A stretch of DNA of 64,000 bases from Hemicordylus capensis (lineage: Eukaryota; Chordata; Lepidosauria; Squamata; Cordylidae). The notes beneath the pieces were generated by a model that worked only from the letters and a program-made list of their open reading frames with translations, did no database searches and was not told where the DNA came from. Of this stretch, positions 31,940 through 43,675 are shown in pieces. The stretch lies in contig NC_069662.1 in the NCBI RefSeq assembly GCF_027244095.1, positions 18,812,501-18,876,500 on the forward strand, given 5' to 3'. The translations under genes were made by a program, and so were the position numbers. The stretch's first letter is position 1, and each line of letters opens with the position of its first letter.

Positions 31940-33590
31940 ACTTTCTGCAATCACATGATTCTGGGTCATATGACCTGCAAAAGCTGGGTTTGTACGTCTA
32001 TATCTGTACGTGCATGTTTCACGTCTGAATGTCGGGTCTGTGGCTTCATTGAGTGCGATTAAATTCTGGGGTGATCTTTCTGTCTTCAGACAGAGTCACT
32101 TGTTGCTGCTGTAAAGATAGGACAGTACTTTTGCCCTACCTTCAAAGATATTATCCTATTGTTAGTTTTGAACGCCCCCCTCGCCCCAATGGAGATTGCC
32201 GTTTTGAAACACTTGTTGCTGGGTTGAACTTACAAAACAAATGGCTTATGCAGTGACTGTCTGCTTTGTTTGGGTTTCGGGCTATTCTTCCCCAACCCCC
32301 GTTCATTTCTTCTACTGTATTGCTTTTATGATCTGTTTGAATTTGTATTTCTACATTTAACCTGTGAGCTCCCCCCCGCCTTTTTTTTTTTGACAGAAAA
32401 GAAGTATAGATGATTTAATAAATATACTCCAGTTTGTCTTCAGATCGTATAAATCTTCTGACTTCTACTAAAGATTTCAGTGGAGAATAAATATGCAAAG
32501 TTCCCTTATATTTAAGACAATTGGTACAACTTGCCCAGTACTATCCATGTGAAGTAGCAGCAGCTCTCCAAGGACTCGAGCAAAGGTCTTTCCCAACACT
32601 TCCTCCTTGAAATGCTCTTAAAAAAATAAAAAAATAGAGGTTCCAAGGACTGAAGCTAGGACTTGCTGCATACAGTTTATTCTAACATGCAGCTGGACAC
32701 ACTTGTGCAATGCCTAAAAAAGGGGGTGGGTGGGGAGGTGCAGTGGAAATTGGGGGGGGTGGCAGTTGGGCCAATGGGATTTAAGAAGGAAGTAAGTTGT
32801 TTCTTTAAAAAAAATAGGAGCAAAAAAAGAAACAGAAAACCAAGATGAGTACTGTTTCCCTTCAGTCTTTATAACCTTTGACAAAAAGCATATTGGAACC
32901 TTTCCTTACTATCTCCCATTCTTTGCAAGGCACCTCCATTTTATTTTGTTTTGTTTTATTTTATTTTATTTGCTTCTTGTTTTACTTGTGAAGGAAAGGT
33001 GGGCTTTCTCTTTTCCCATCCTTCTTTGTTGTTTGTCCTCTTCTCCGGTCTGTCTTTCCCCAGTGTTCATTCTCATTTCCCCTTACATCTTTCTTTCTCT
33101 GAGAAAATTCTGAAGTAAGGGGATTTCTGTGGATGTTTGTGGGCTGCACCCACCACTTGTGCATTAGGAAACGGAATTTAGAATAAACCTGGTTGCTGCT
33201 GCATGAAAAGCAGGCATTCTGCCACTGGGCTAATCTTACTAATGATTTGTGTCATGCCGAGATACTAAAAGTTCTGTACTATTTTTATCCACTATTTGCT
33301 GCAATTTTATTTTGTAATATTACTACAATCCGGAAGACATTAGGCATGGTTAAATTCCACCAAAAGCAATGGGATGAAACCCAATCCTATCCAGGTTAAC
33401 TCAGCAGTGATCCAATGGGTCATGCTCCCAAGGAAGGGTACATAACTGGGTCACTATTCAGACTGATTTCATATATTTAGCAATAAGTGTGCTCAGTGAA
33501 GCTTGCTCCCAAGAAAGCATGGAGAGGATTGCTACCGTCTCTTGTACAGCAATATCTAAAAATCAAAAGGATCTTTTGCTACTGTCCCAG
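31940..33590. other. Intergenic stretch, no gene seen
   Basis: AT-rich with simple runs (TTTTATTT near 32940). About 32680-32720 resembles 53545-53600 (TTCTAACATGCAGCTGGACA), an unclassified repeat pair. Confidence 0.5.
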
Positions 33591-33594
33591 CTCA

Positions 33595-33893
33595 CAAGCT
33601 GGTCTTGTGATGGCAAGCATGCATTGTCCCCTTTGCTAAGCAGGGTCCACCCTGCTTTGCATTTGAATGGGAGACTACTTGTGAGCACTGTAAGATATTC
33701 CCCTTAGGCAATCGGGCCACTCTGGGAAGAGCATCTGCATGCAGAAGGTTCCAAGTTCCCTCCCCGGCATCTTCATGTTAGGGATGAGATAAATTCCTGC
33801 TTGCAGCCTTAGAGAAGCCGCTGCCAGTCACAATACTGAGTTAGATAGACTTAATGGTCCCACTCGGTATAAGGCAGCTTCCTATGTTCCTAT
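33595..33893 (+). mobile_element. 5S-rRNA-headed SINE, full copy
   Basis: GCTAAGCAGGGTCCACCCTG, GAATGGGAGAC, and tail CAGCTTCCTATGTTCCTATG. No inner SINE. Confidence 0.85.
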
Positions 33894-35001
33894 GACTCAT
33901 TGATTTATTCTAGAAATAAATCCATTAGTCTTCAAAATAGCACAAGACTCCTTTTGGTTTCGAATCTGTTATGGACTAGTCCACTTCTTCAGATGTAAGA
34001 ATAATAGTAATAGATAGTAGACCCATTGAACTAAGAGGGACTTCTGAATAAAGATGCAGAGGATCAGAGTGTTAGTTGTCAATAAGTTTTGCTGAATTCT
34101 GCCTCATGGTTTATACAGTTGTTCTGTGATATTCTTGTTGCTTTGATGAATGCTGTTGCTTTGATGAAAGCTGGGCTATAGTTTGGAAACAAATTCTTCA
34201 CAATCTCCCTACAACAACTGTTCCCATTTTACCGATATGGATACTGAAGCCTAAGAATAGCTTTCTATCCAAAACCAAGCAGTGAGTCTGTGACTGATGC
34301 GGGAAAGGAGAATCTTAAATCTTGTTCCCAAATATCTAAGCCAAAGCTGCTTCAATGCACTTTCTTACAGAAAGTACAATGCACACAGTGCCTTTTATTT
34401 GACACATTTTTGTCTGGGAGAGAAGCATGCACTCTTCTGAGCTTGACAGAGGTTTTTGTCAGGCCGAACGGAAAAAGAGACCATTTCAGTAAGGGGGAAA
34501 TGAAGAACAACATTTGTTTAAAATGCAAATCATTTTATTTCTCTCAGGGAGCTAGAGGCCTGGCCCCCAAGTGTTTCCAGTTTAAAATAGCTACGAAGAT
34601 CAATGTATTAGTATATATGTTCAGAACAGAGTTGCCTGAATGATCCTCCTCTTTTCTTTTCTTTTAAAGAGAACACTGGTGTCCTGAAATCCATTGGATT
34701 TCATGGCATTGTAGAAACCCGTGTCACACAGAAATGGGGCCAATGAGAGGTACTTAACTGTGTGGCTACAGGCTACAAAGGCTTGATTCATGGGTTGTCA
34801 GAATGGTATCTTTGCTGCTTCCCTGTGGCTACATCCCTTGCAGAAATAACAGGATCCCGTGAGACATGCAGCTCATGTGGGAAATTCCCACATCAGTGCC
34901 ACCACACTTCCCTGGGGACTTGCAGAGCTGACGTGTTACCTTTGCATGTGATCCTGTTGATACCAGGGTGGTGTGAGATCCAGCCATGCGGAAGCCCAGT
35001 C

Positions 35002-35243
35002 ATGCCACTGGGGCAACACAATTCAAGCCTTTGCAGCTTAAATCAGGGGTTCCACACTTTGGGTCCCCAGATGATGTTGGACTACAATTCCCATCATCCC
35101 CAGCCACAGTTGTGCTGCAACCATGGGGGTCATGCCCCTTGGGCAACACTATTCAAGCTCTTGTAGCTTAAACCAGGGGGTTCCCAGTTTTGGTTCCCCA
35201 GAAGATCTTGGACTACAGCTCCCATCATCCCCAACCACAATGG
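35002..35243 (+). repeat. 130-bp tandem duplication including part of a hAT MITE
   Basis: ATGCC(A/C)CT(G/T)GGGCAACAC and TTCAAG...GCTTAAA(T/C)CAGG recur exactly 130 bp apart (35002 and 35132), each copy running into a MITE arm with ATCCCCA-CCACA. Copies differ by roughly 15-20%. Confidence 0.75.
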
Positions 35244-35315
35244 GCTTTGTGCCTAGGGATGATGAGAGTTGTAGTCCAACGACATCTGGGGACCCAAGTT
35301 TGAGAACCCCTGCAT
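35172..35315. mobile_element. Palindromic hAT MITE
   Basis: Arms ACCAGGGGGTTCCCAG and AGTTTGAGAACCCCTG around CTACAGCTCCCATCATCCCC. Confidence 0.7.
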
Positions 35316-36344
35316 TGAGACATCCTTGCTTAACAGTAAGTCCTACTGAACTTGGACTTCTGAGTAAACAATGTTTACTAAACATGCCTAGGATCAGGCT
35401 ACCTGTGATGAATTTTAGGTACTGTGACAAATCTATTCAGTGTAATTTCGGAGGTGGCGTGGGGGATAGAAAGGAATTATTCCCCTTCTGCCCTATGCAA
35501 GACACCCTGGACATTAGGGCAAATGAAAACTCTTTTCCAGGTTGCTAGCAACCCAATAGGGCACAAAGCATAGAATCACACCCATTACCAGCATGCAAAT
35601 GGACAGCAGGAATCTCCATCTGAGCTCCAGTGCTCTCACCTATGAAAGCAAAATTGCTGTTCAGTTACTTTGGGTGGAGGAGAAGAGATACGAGATGTGA
35701 TCCTAAGCATGTTTACAATAAGCATTCACTGGGGCTTGGGGCCTAGTAAGTTTGTTTAGGACTAATGGAATTATTCCTGCCAAGGTACCGCCTTTAAATA
35801 TAGCAGGCTTAAAAAGCACAATGAATTCCTGCACGCCAAAGGCTGTAAATAGTACCCATACTTAACAGTATCACCACGACCACGCCCCTTCCAACTTTTC
35901 CCTGGCCTCTGATTGGATTGCAAACAAAGGTGAGCAGGAAGCTTTGGATGTGTTAGTGTGATTGGGCAGACACACACTAGAGGTATGTGTGCCTGAAAGG
36001 TTCTTAAAGGGTGAGGTTCTTTTTATGACTTGCTCTGCCTGCCATGAAGGGAGGAGAAGGAGAGGCCAGGACACCTGGGTCCTCTGCAAGGGAATGAGGG
36101 ATCTGTAGGCTAGAAAAGAGTATCAGAGAACCAAGAACTGCCACCTCCTTTACACACACGCACACACACACACTTATTCAAAAGCAGGATAAATTGTGTC
36201 AAACAGTAAGAGGAAGGGAAACTAAATATCCAGGATTCCCAGATAATGTGGGGATGGGGGTATCTAGCAGGGAAAGGGTCTCAGTGTAGAGGCACCAAGA
36301 TTCCCTGGAAGGGGTTTTGTATCGCTGAACTCAGGGAGCCTTGG

Positions 36345-36530
36345 CAATGTTCCCTCTAAGGCATGCACGTGTGTGCATGCATACAAGTTTGTTGATGTCA
36401 ACTCAGTTAATTTTAGCTCCAAATTTTAGATCAGTTTGAATCAGGAAGACCCCACTCTGTATACATGTGCGTGCACTCTGCCTTGATACTGCTGCCCAGA
36501 ACAAAACTCATTCTGCACACAGATGGAAAC
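36345..36530 (-). repeat. Unclassified repeat, sister of 23766-23917
   Basis: GTTGATGTCAACTCAGTTAA and CCAGAACAAAACTCATTCTG are the complement of the copy at 23.8 kb. It starts near TGTTCCCTCTAAGGCATGCA. Confidence 0.6.
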
Positions 36531-36961
36531 AAAGTAAAGGGAACAGTACTTGGGACCTAGGATTTCTGGCTTCAGAGGGTAAGGCAGAGTTAATTCCTCT
36601 GATACCTGAGTTTTGGTCCCTCCCCTTCTGAAACTGGTTGGACAGCTTTTCTGGGTCTCTCACCCGAGCCACTCCTTTTCTTTCTTCCCTGGACCTTTGT
36701 AGGCTGCTCACCTTTCCTGCTGCACTTCTTCCTCTCTTCTTTCTCCTTCCTCTCAGGACAACTGATCAGGTTTTGTCTGGGGACCAACCTCCTGGGCCCC
36801 TTCTGTCCTCTGAAACGGCTCCTTCCTTGTAATTACCTCTGTGAACTTCTCCCCCCGCCCCCCCAAACCTTCTGCACTGTCCCCATCTCTAACCTCACGG
36901 GGCTGCCCGCTCAGGCACGTGCCACAGTAGACTGACCCCCATCGACGGACCCCCCCACCCC

Positions 36962-37318
36962 ATGGCCTCCTCAGGATTGGGCCGCTGCCGGTTGGCCCTG
37001 GCCTTCGCAGTGCTCATGGACGCAGCAGGCACAGGGGCACTGCTGACAGGCATCTTTGCCCGGCTGCGGCTCCGGGGCAGGGATTTTGGGGACCTTCTGA
37101 TCTACTCGGGGGCCGTGCTGGTGTTCTTGAGCCTGTTGGGCTGGATCATGTGGTACACGGGCAACATCGAGATCGCCCCAGAAGAACTCGCAAGGGATTA
37201 TGGTGCCAAGGGTGGCACACTGGCCCGGCTTGCCAGGAAGATCTCCAGGACATGGTCTCGACGCCAAGCTAGTGGGCTGGCCATGAGGACGGTGTCAAGC
37301 AACTGGGAAGCAGCATAG
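36962..37318 (+). CDS. TMEM238: TMEM238-family two-pass membrane protein
   Basis: A 118-residue open frame in one exon, starting MASSGLGRCRLALAFAVLMD in a good context (ccaccccATGG) and ending TAG. Two hydrophobic segments lie at about residues 10-33 (LALAFAVLMDAAGTGALLTG) and 46-66. The second contains the family signature DLLIYSGAVLVFLSLLGW then IMWYTGNIEI, which I recognise from TMEM238 proteins. The C-terminus is basic (RKISRTWSRRQ). The segment is CG- and GC-richer than its flanks. TMEM238 has no established biochemical role. In mammals it neighbours TMEM190, which is also found in this window, and this supports the name. The alternative is TMEM238L, which the synteny argues against. An upstream noncoding exon is possible but not visible. 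Confidence 0.85.
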   Translation: MASSGLGRCRLALAFAVLMDAAGTGALLTGIFARLRLRGRDFGDLLIYSGAVLVFLSLLGWIMWYTGNIEIAPEELARDYGAKGGTLARLARKISRTWSRRQASGLAMRTVSSNWEAA

Positions 37319-37902
37319 AGGTAAAGTGGCTCCCCCACCCCCTTGCTTAAGCTGGCCTCCTGTCCCCCCCCCCCCGGCCTATTCCCCAAAACCACTGTGA
37401 TGGTCAACTTTTCAGCCAGCCACTGTTGCTGTGCCTTGTTGTGACATGTATGCTTGATGCTCAGGTCATTTTTTCTCTCCATGCAAAAAACCCCTCCCCT
37501 GTTGATTTCTGCACATCAAATTGCTGTTAAAAACGTAAGAGAAGTTGGAAATCCCAGCAGCCATCTGGCCTTATTGCTGGTCCGCTAACATTTGTCCCAC
37601 TCCCCTATTCCTTCAGCAGAAAATGCCATGTGCACACTTCGCCCCTTGGCATCCTCTTTTAACCATACCTGCCATCGGATTGGTTGAAAAGCAGCAAAAA
37701 GCTGGATTTTCCTGACCTTTTAAATGCATGTTTATGGAGATTGTGATTGTGGATTTATTTTGGATTAATTGACACGGAATGCAAGAGTGTGAACTGAGAT
37801 GCAGGGTGACTAGCTGCAGTTTTTCCCACCCTGGATATGCTGCATCTGGCATCTGGCATCTGCATCTGGCGCTCGCGAACCAGACCGCCATGAACTGAAC
37901 AT

Positions 37903-38206
37903 AGGAACATAGGAAACTGCCATATACTGAGTCAGACCATTGGTCTATCTAGCTCAGTATTGTCTTCACAGACTGGCAGCAGCTTCTCCAAGGTTGCAGG
38001 CAGGGATCTCTCTCAGCCTTATCTTGGAGATGCTGCCAGGGAGGGAACTTGAAACCTTCTGCTCTTCCCAGAGCAGCTTCATCCCCTGAGGGGAATATCT
38101 TGCAGTGCTCACACATCAAGTCTCCTTTTCATATGCAACCAGGGCAGACCCTGCTTAGCTATGGGGACAAGTCATGCTTGCTACCACAAGACCAGCTCTC
38201 CTCTCC
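37903..38206 (-). mobile_element. 5S-rRNA-headed SINE, full copy
   Basis: Complete minus-strand copy with uninterrupted GCTTGCTACCACAAGACC; lacks the inner SINE. Confidence 0.85.
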
Positions 38207-38385
38207 AGTGGCCTTGTCTGAGTGGTTCGATCGCAAACCATTTCGAACTGGTTTGAACTGGTCTGTCAAACCGACCAGCCCAGCTGATCAGTTCAATAAA
38301 ACCAGTTCACTTTGCCATAGTTCGGTCCAAATTCGGACCAAACCACGCCAAACAGTCTATGCACACCCCTATCTGGCGTCCCTCC

Positions 38386-38605
38386 TAAATAAAGAGCCAC
38401 CTTTCAAAGTGGAGATTCTCTTATATTTAATAGCAACTATTCAGCCCCATCCTTCCAGTGGCTGTTGCTGGTGTCTACTTTGTGTGTCCTTTAGAGCCCT
38501 TTGGGGACAGGGAATGTTCTTCTTCATATTATTTTATTATTATTTTCAATGCAAACCGCTTTGAGAACTTTTTTTTGTTGAAAAGCGGTATGTAAGAAAT
38601 ATTTA
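38386..38605 (+). mobile_element. L2/CR1-type LINE 3' end
   Basis: AAAGAGCCACCTTTCAAAGT ... CCCTTTGGGGACAGGGAATG ... AAAAGCGGTATGTAAG, as at 54147. Confidence 0.6.
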
Positions 38606-38614
38606 TTGTTTTAT

Positions 38615-38960
38615 TTTATTATATTTCTGTCAGTTCTAGGAGGTTCACAACAAGCAAAATAGAAACATAATTAAAATCAACAAAACAAAAACTAAAATTA
38701 TATAAACAGTTTTAAATGATTTATAAACAGTTCAAACACCCTGGAAGGGCAGACATTAAAAAAAAAAAAGTCTTAAGGGCTCTCTTGAAGGCCAGTAATG
38801 TAGTTAAGCCTCAGATATCTGCAGGGAGCTTATTCCACAGCCTAGGAGTAACTGCAGAGAATGCCCGATCCTGAGTCGCCACCAGACGAACCAGTGGCAG
38901 CTGGAGGCGGACCTCTCAAGATGACCATAATGTGCAGTGGGGATTATGCAGAAGAAGTAA
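38615..38960 (-). mobile_element. LINE-type 3' region, diverged
   Basis: AAACATAATTAAAATCAACA and GGAGCTTATTCCACAGCCTA are typical of reptile LINE ends in reverse orientation; family not certain. Confidence 0.4.
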
Positions 38961-39180
38961 TAGTAATATAGTGATAGTAATCGGCCAAAATAGTATCTCC
39001 TGCACAGTTATTAAAAGCAGAGGAGCCCTGTCCTTCTCAGCATCTGGTCATCCATGGTGTTTTGAAGCTTCCTGTGTTACTTCCAGTTGTATCTCACCAT
39101 TACTTCCTCATCCCCTGGTCTATTGGCAATACCTTGCTTTTTCACCTGTCCATGTCTTGTCTGTCTGATAAAGAACTGGG

Positions 39181-39345
39181 AGGGCCTATAGCTCAGTAGT
39201 AGGCATATGTTTTGTATGCACAAGATCCTAAATTCACTCCCTAGCATCTCCTGTAAAAAAAGCGTTCTGGTAGGGGGTGTGGACTTTACCTGAGGCCCTG
39301 AAGAACTGCACCCAGTCAAAAGAGAGTACTGGGCTGAAAGGACTG
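39181..39345 (+). mobile_element. tRNA-headed SINE remnant
   Basis: GGCCTATAGCTCAGTAGTAG (A box) and CTAAATTCACTCCCTAGCAT, then a decayed body ending in AGTACTGGGCTGAAAGG. Confidence 0.55.
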
Positions 39346-39384
39346 ATGTGCCGCTTTATATATTCATAATAATGGAGTGGGAGT

Positions 39385-41135
39385 GGGTGGGAGATATGTT
39401 GCTGGACCCAGCTCCCATCTTTGGATGCTCAGGTGGAGGCGGTGGCCTGGAATGTGCCTTTGCATAGCTTCAGCTAGTGCACCAGCTTCCTTTCTCAAGA
39501 AGGCAGATCTGGCCATGGTTGCCCGTGCCTTAGTCACGTCACAGCTGCATTACTGCAATGCACTCTGCGTGGGGCTGCCCTTGAAGAATATTCAGAAACT
39601 TCAGTTGGTGCAGAATGCAGCTGCCAGGTTTCTCTCTGGAATTGCTTACTCAGAACATATCTTATATATATATAATTCTCTAAGGCACACCCATGGCTAA
39701 TCCTGTGTGTGGCAGCTCTCACGAGAGTTCACAAACAGAAGCACCTGATTGGGCAGTGGGGATTCCATATGCAGATAGGGAGGAGGAGCCTGTGATGGTT
39801 AAGGTCAGTTGGAATGCAACTGTTACTGGTCGGAAGATGTTCTTGATCGTAGAGGAGAGGCATCTAAAAGGATAGTGGGCAGGGGTCTGTGAAGAGAGGG
39901 GTTGTGAGGGAGGAAAGAACCCCTTTAAGAGAAGGAGGCTGCTGTTGTGTGAATTAGATGAGGAAACAAGATGAACAAGAACTGTTAACTCTTGAAGGGA
40001 GAGAGAGAGAGAAAGAGAGAAAGAAAGAAAGAAGGGAGGGGGAAGAAAGACAGAGGCGAAGAGCAAGTGGAGGAGAGAGAGAGACAAAGAAGGGAGGGGA
40101 AGAGAGAGAGAAGGAAGGGCGAGGGACTGGCACAAGCCTGTCAGCAGCCTGAGGGGAACGAGTGGTTATGGTGGCAGCGGCAGCAAGGAAGGTCCCAGTC
40201 AACCACTGCTGCTGTTTGGGGCTACCAAAGCCATTCCGGAAGGAGGCAGGCAGGCAGGCAAGGGACGGACCTGGGCCTGTCAGCGGCCTCAGGGGAACGA
40301 GCGGCCATAGCGGTGGTGGCAGTGGGGAAGAGCCCGGTCAACCACTGCTGCTGCTGCTGAGGGGAGGAGCAGGACTTGGGTGAGAGTGGAGAGGTCTCTG
40401 GGGATAGGGGGCTGCAGCTTGGCCAATAGGCGCCAGCAATGCTGCAGCTGCGACCAAGTGGGTGAGGGCTTAGGGGATGGAGCAGGAGTGGAGAGATCTC
40501 TGAGGTGAGGAGGGCTGTGGCAGTGGGTGAGGGGAGCAAACAAGTACTAGTGCACAGATGCTCTGCACAAGTTAAGCTAGTTACACCTATTCTGAAAGAG
40601 CTGGTTGCCACGTTGTTTCCAGATCCAATTCAAGGTGCTGGTTATTATCTTTAAAACACAATGATTTGGGTCCTGGATACCTGAAGGACCGCCTGCTTCC
40701 CAGGGTTTCTGCCCACCCAACAAGATCGTCAGGGGGGCCTTTGCTCCACGTGGTGACATTGAGAAAGGCTAGATTGTCGTGCACACGGGACAGGGCCTTC
40801 ACTGTTGTTGCCCCCAGACTCTGGAATGCTTTCCCAGTGAATGTTCGCTCTGTGACAGCTGTGGCTGTTTTTTTAAATGTCTTCTTATTTACTAAATGTC
40901 TTTTTATTTACTCTGGCTTTTACCTCCTAGAGGCTGCCAGGTTTCTCAGCTTTCTTGCTTGTTTCTTTTTAATTGTTTCTTGGGGTTTTATGGTTTTAAT
41001 GTTTAATTGATTTTAAGGTTTTAAATGTTTTTTAAAAATCTTTTACAGAATGTTATTGTATTTTAACTTTTGTAAACTGCCTTGAGATGCGTTATGAAAG
41101 GCAGTATAAAAACTGAACACTAAATTAATAAATAA
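39385..41135 (+). mobile_element. L2 LINE, RT C-terminal part and 3' end, interrupted by Helitron
   Basis: 39500-39659 encodes LAMVARALVTSQLHYCNALC and VGLPLKNIQKLQLVQNAAAR. 40581 onward continues with ILKEL-like sequence and GYLKDRLLPRVSAHPTRSSG and RDRAFTVVAPRLWNAFPVNV, then a 3' end with AACTGCCTTGAGATGCG. These are L2 ORF2 C-terminal motifs. The copy is decayed. Confidence 0.8.
39660..40580 (+). mobile_element. 921-bp nonautonomous Helitron inside an L2 LINE
   Basis: Begins TCTTATATATATATAATTCT after A39659 and ends GCACAGATGCTCTGCACAAG then TTAAGCTAG before T40581. Host L2 sequence on both sides joins as GAACATA/TTACACC with no duplication. The interior has a GA-rich tract (39998-40128) and two related GC-rich blocks. 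No Rep or helicase frame. Confidence 0.85.
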
Positions 41136-41160
41136 TATATAATATAGTAAATAACTGCAA

Positions 41161-41362
41161 TCAAGGGGATGTGGCTGTAAGTTCAGTGGTAGAGCATCTG
41201 CTTTGCACGCAGAAGGCCCCAGGTTCAATCCCTGAGATGTTAGGTAGGGCTGCGAGAGGCTCCTGCCTGAAACCTTGGTGAACCACTGCCAGTCAGTATA
41301 GACAATACTGAGCTAGATGGACCCACGGTCTGACTCCATGTAGGCAGCTTCCTATGTACCTA
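41161..41362 (+). mobile_element. tRNA-headed SINE sharing the CR1-like tail of the 5S SINE
   Basis: tRNA-like head TTCAGTGGTAGAGCATCTGC and B box GGTTCAATCC, then GCTCCTGCCTGAAACCTTGG, AATACTGAGCTAGATGGACC and CAGCTTCCTATGT. The last 110 bp match the 5S-headed family. Confidence 0.8.
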
Positions 41363-41729
41363 ACTAAGAAAGGATTTCAGGACTCAGCACCAAATTGTTG
41401 ATGTGCTATGCAGATGTTCTCGGCCTATCAGTTAAAATTAAATGTAGCATTTCCACCTTTATTTCCTGCTTTTAACAGCTGTATGCATTTATTTCCTGCT
41501 TTTAACAGCTGCACGACAGGCAGAAATTCAGCTGGCAAAACTCTCTGTGCTATGAGAAGCTGCACTTGTTCCCATTTCAGCCTGCTGGTAGAAGCCCTGC
41601 TTTCTTTCTTTTGTAAAAGGAGCAATCTTAAAACATGAAGATAAGCTGTAGCTGTTAATGTTAAAAGGACTGATTTAGGATAAACTAAACTACCCCTGAA
41701 TGGCAGATGCTGGGGACATATAAAATTAC

Positions 41730-41854
41730 AGGGGTTCTCAACCTTGAGTCCTCAGGCATTGTTGGACTACAACTCCCATCATCCCCAGCCACAATGGCTG
41801 GTGGGAGCTGTAGTCCAACAACATCTGGGGACCTAAGGTTGGGAACCCCTGTAA
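41730..41854. mobile_element. Palindromic hAT MITE
   Basis: CAGGGGTTCTCAACCTTGAG and AAGGTTGGGAACCCCTG enclose ACTACAACTCCCATCATCCC. Nearly complete palindrome. Confidence 0.8.
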
Positions 41855-42059
41855 CATGGGAGGCAGCTAGCCTCTGTTGGAAACATGGTGCTAGGCTCGG
41901 GGAGGAGCCCTTGGCTTCTTAAAGGAGAGCTCTTCATGCTGAGAACTACAGCTCTGTTCTCTCTTCTGTTTTGCAACTCCCCTTCTCACGTTTGTTCCCT
42001 TTTCAATGCCTTCATTAAACTTTCAAGGCTACATGGCCTAAAACCAGGGGCAGCAGATG

Positions 42060-42795
42060 TTGTTTTTCTATCTGGACGAAACAAGAGACTGTCATTCTTC
42101 CTGCCCCACTTGCCCCACTAACTACCACTGCCCAACATCCTAATTAAATTTACTCCAGGAATTCCTTTTCATTTCAGTGGGACTCCCTCAAGTACATTTA
42201 GTCAGGAGGATGTCAGCCATTCTGTTCTGGGTGGTGGTCACAAATCGGCCAGGCCAGGCCTAGGACAATGTGGCTTGAACTCAGAGGCGCTCTTACCCCT
42301 GGACTGCCAGACCGAAGTCCAGGGCCTCTACACCCCCCCAGGGGGCCCCCAAATCCTCTTTAGTCTGTCCCGAGTGCTGTGGCTGCTGCGCTGCCGGCCT
42401 GCACTGTGCCTGGCAGCCCAGTGTGACTGTGACCTGTGCCTGGCGGCTAAGCATGACCTCTGCTTTAGAGACAGAAGGGGGAGCGGGGAAAGAAATGTGT
42501 GGGATGGGAAGATGTTGTGTTTTGAAATGTTTCTGCTAATACATATTTGCATAAAGATGCCTGTTTTATATTCTGATGTTCCTGTGAGATCAGTTGCTGT
42601 TTGTGCCCTCGAGAACCCACATTTTAAAAATATTTCATGTGTCACGGGGTGTCTGTGTGTGTGTGTGTGTGATGCTTAACTTTGCAGCGGGTGGGGGGGA
42701 GGTCTTCCAAAGGCCTTTAGGTTCAGGCTCCAAAATTAGCTCGGTGCACCTCTGCTTGAATGTCACAAAATCCCACCACCCCCTGCTCCATTTTA
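42060..42795. other. Intergenic stretch, nothing recognised
   Basis: Only a (GT)n run at about 42652-42671 stands out. Confidence 0.45.
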
Positions 42796-42799
42796 TATT

Positions 42800-43045
42800 T
42801 TTATAGTATCTGTCATGAGACTGCAGAGGGAGGCAGTCTTACCCTTTCTCCGACGAGCTCAAGACACCATACACACAACCCCTCCCCTCATTTTACCTCA
42901 CAACATTGTCAGGAAGTAGGTTAAGCTGAGAGACCATGCCTGAGCCAGGGGTCAGGTCACACAATTAGCTTAATGGCCTCACTTCATGGATGAACCAGGG
43001 GATTTGAACCTGGAACATTCCAACTATCTAGACCACCCTGGCTCT
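42800..43045 (-). mobile_element. Old, diverged Sauria-like SINE
   Basis: Weak but collinear match: ACCTCACAACATTGTCAGGA, GGTTAAGCTGAGAGACC, GGGGATTTGAACCTGG and ACCCTGGCTC. It is far more diverged than the other copies. Confidence 0.55.
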
Positions 43046-43675
43046 CAAAATGGATAGGAGTTTAATTGCTCCCCTTCCCAGAACTAGAAACCTCATTGGG
43101 TAGACCCACTCCACTCTTCCTAGCCCTCTTTCTCCCTGCTTGGCTCCTACACCCCTCCGGCTACACTTCTGCGGTCCGTCCACCACACCTGCACCAGCCC
43201 ATTTCCCCCCAGTTCTGCTTCTACCACCTCTGTGCCACTTCATTGTTGCCCTGAGATAAATGGCCTCACGGGGGTCTCACAACAGTCTATTCCTCTTTTT
43301 CTCCAAGTCTAAGTCTGCAGCAGGGGGAAGACTGCTCTTGGAGTTACTTCTGTCGATGAAGCCACTGTTAATGTCAGGCGAAGCTTTTCATGACACGGAA
43401 AGAAACACCCTCCGTTACTAATATCTGCAGATCAAGTTGTTGTTAAAAGCATAGCTACAAAAACGTTGGCAACCATACAAAGCACATATGTGCCCTGGGC
43501 CTTGCAGCATCATACTCTAACCCAGGCATGTTGTTTCCTAAGTTTGAATTCCCTCTTTCCCCCTGATCTGGCCCTAACCTAAGCACTAATCACATGTTCA
43601 ACATGCATTCCGTCTGTGCAGAATGTACAATTATTCACATGTTGTGTTGAGTGCAGGTACAGCAGTACACTTTAT

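Larger units (their letters stand above)
33900..36961. other. Intergenic stretch upstream of TMEM238
   Basis: No gene recognised apart from the repeats listed separately. The last 200 bp before 36962 is C-rich and may hold the TMEM238 promoter and 5' UTR, but no TATA or clear exon border is visible. Confidence 0.45.

Noticed and set aside
39958-40360. Glu/Arg-rich and Ser/Leu-rich frames
   Set aside because: Low-complexity frames created by the GA tract inside the Helitron.
41161-41235. tRNA gene
   Set aside because: A and B boxes are present but no cloverleaf closes, and it runs into a shared SINE body and tail. The same applies to the tRNA-like heads at 21499, 39181, 52745, 60962 and in the Sauria SINEs.
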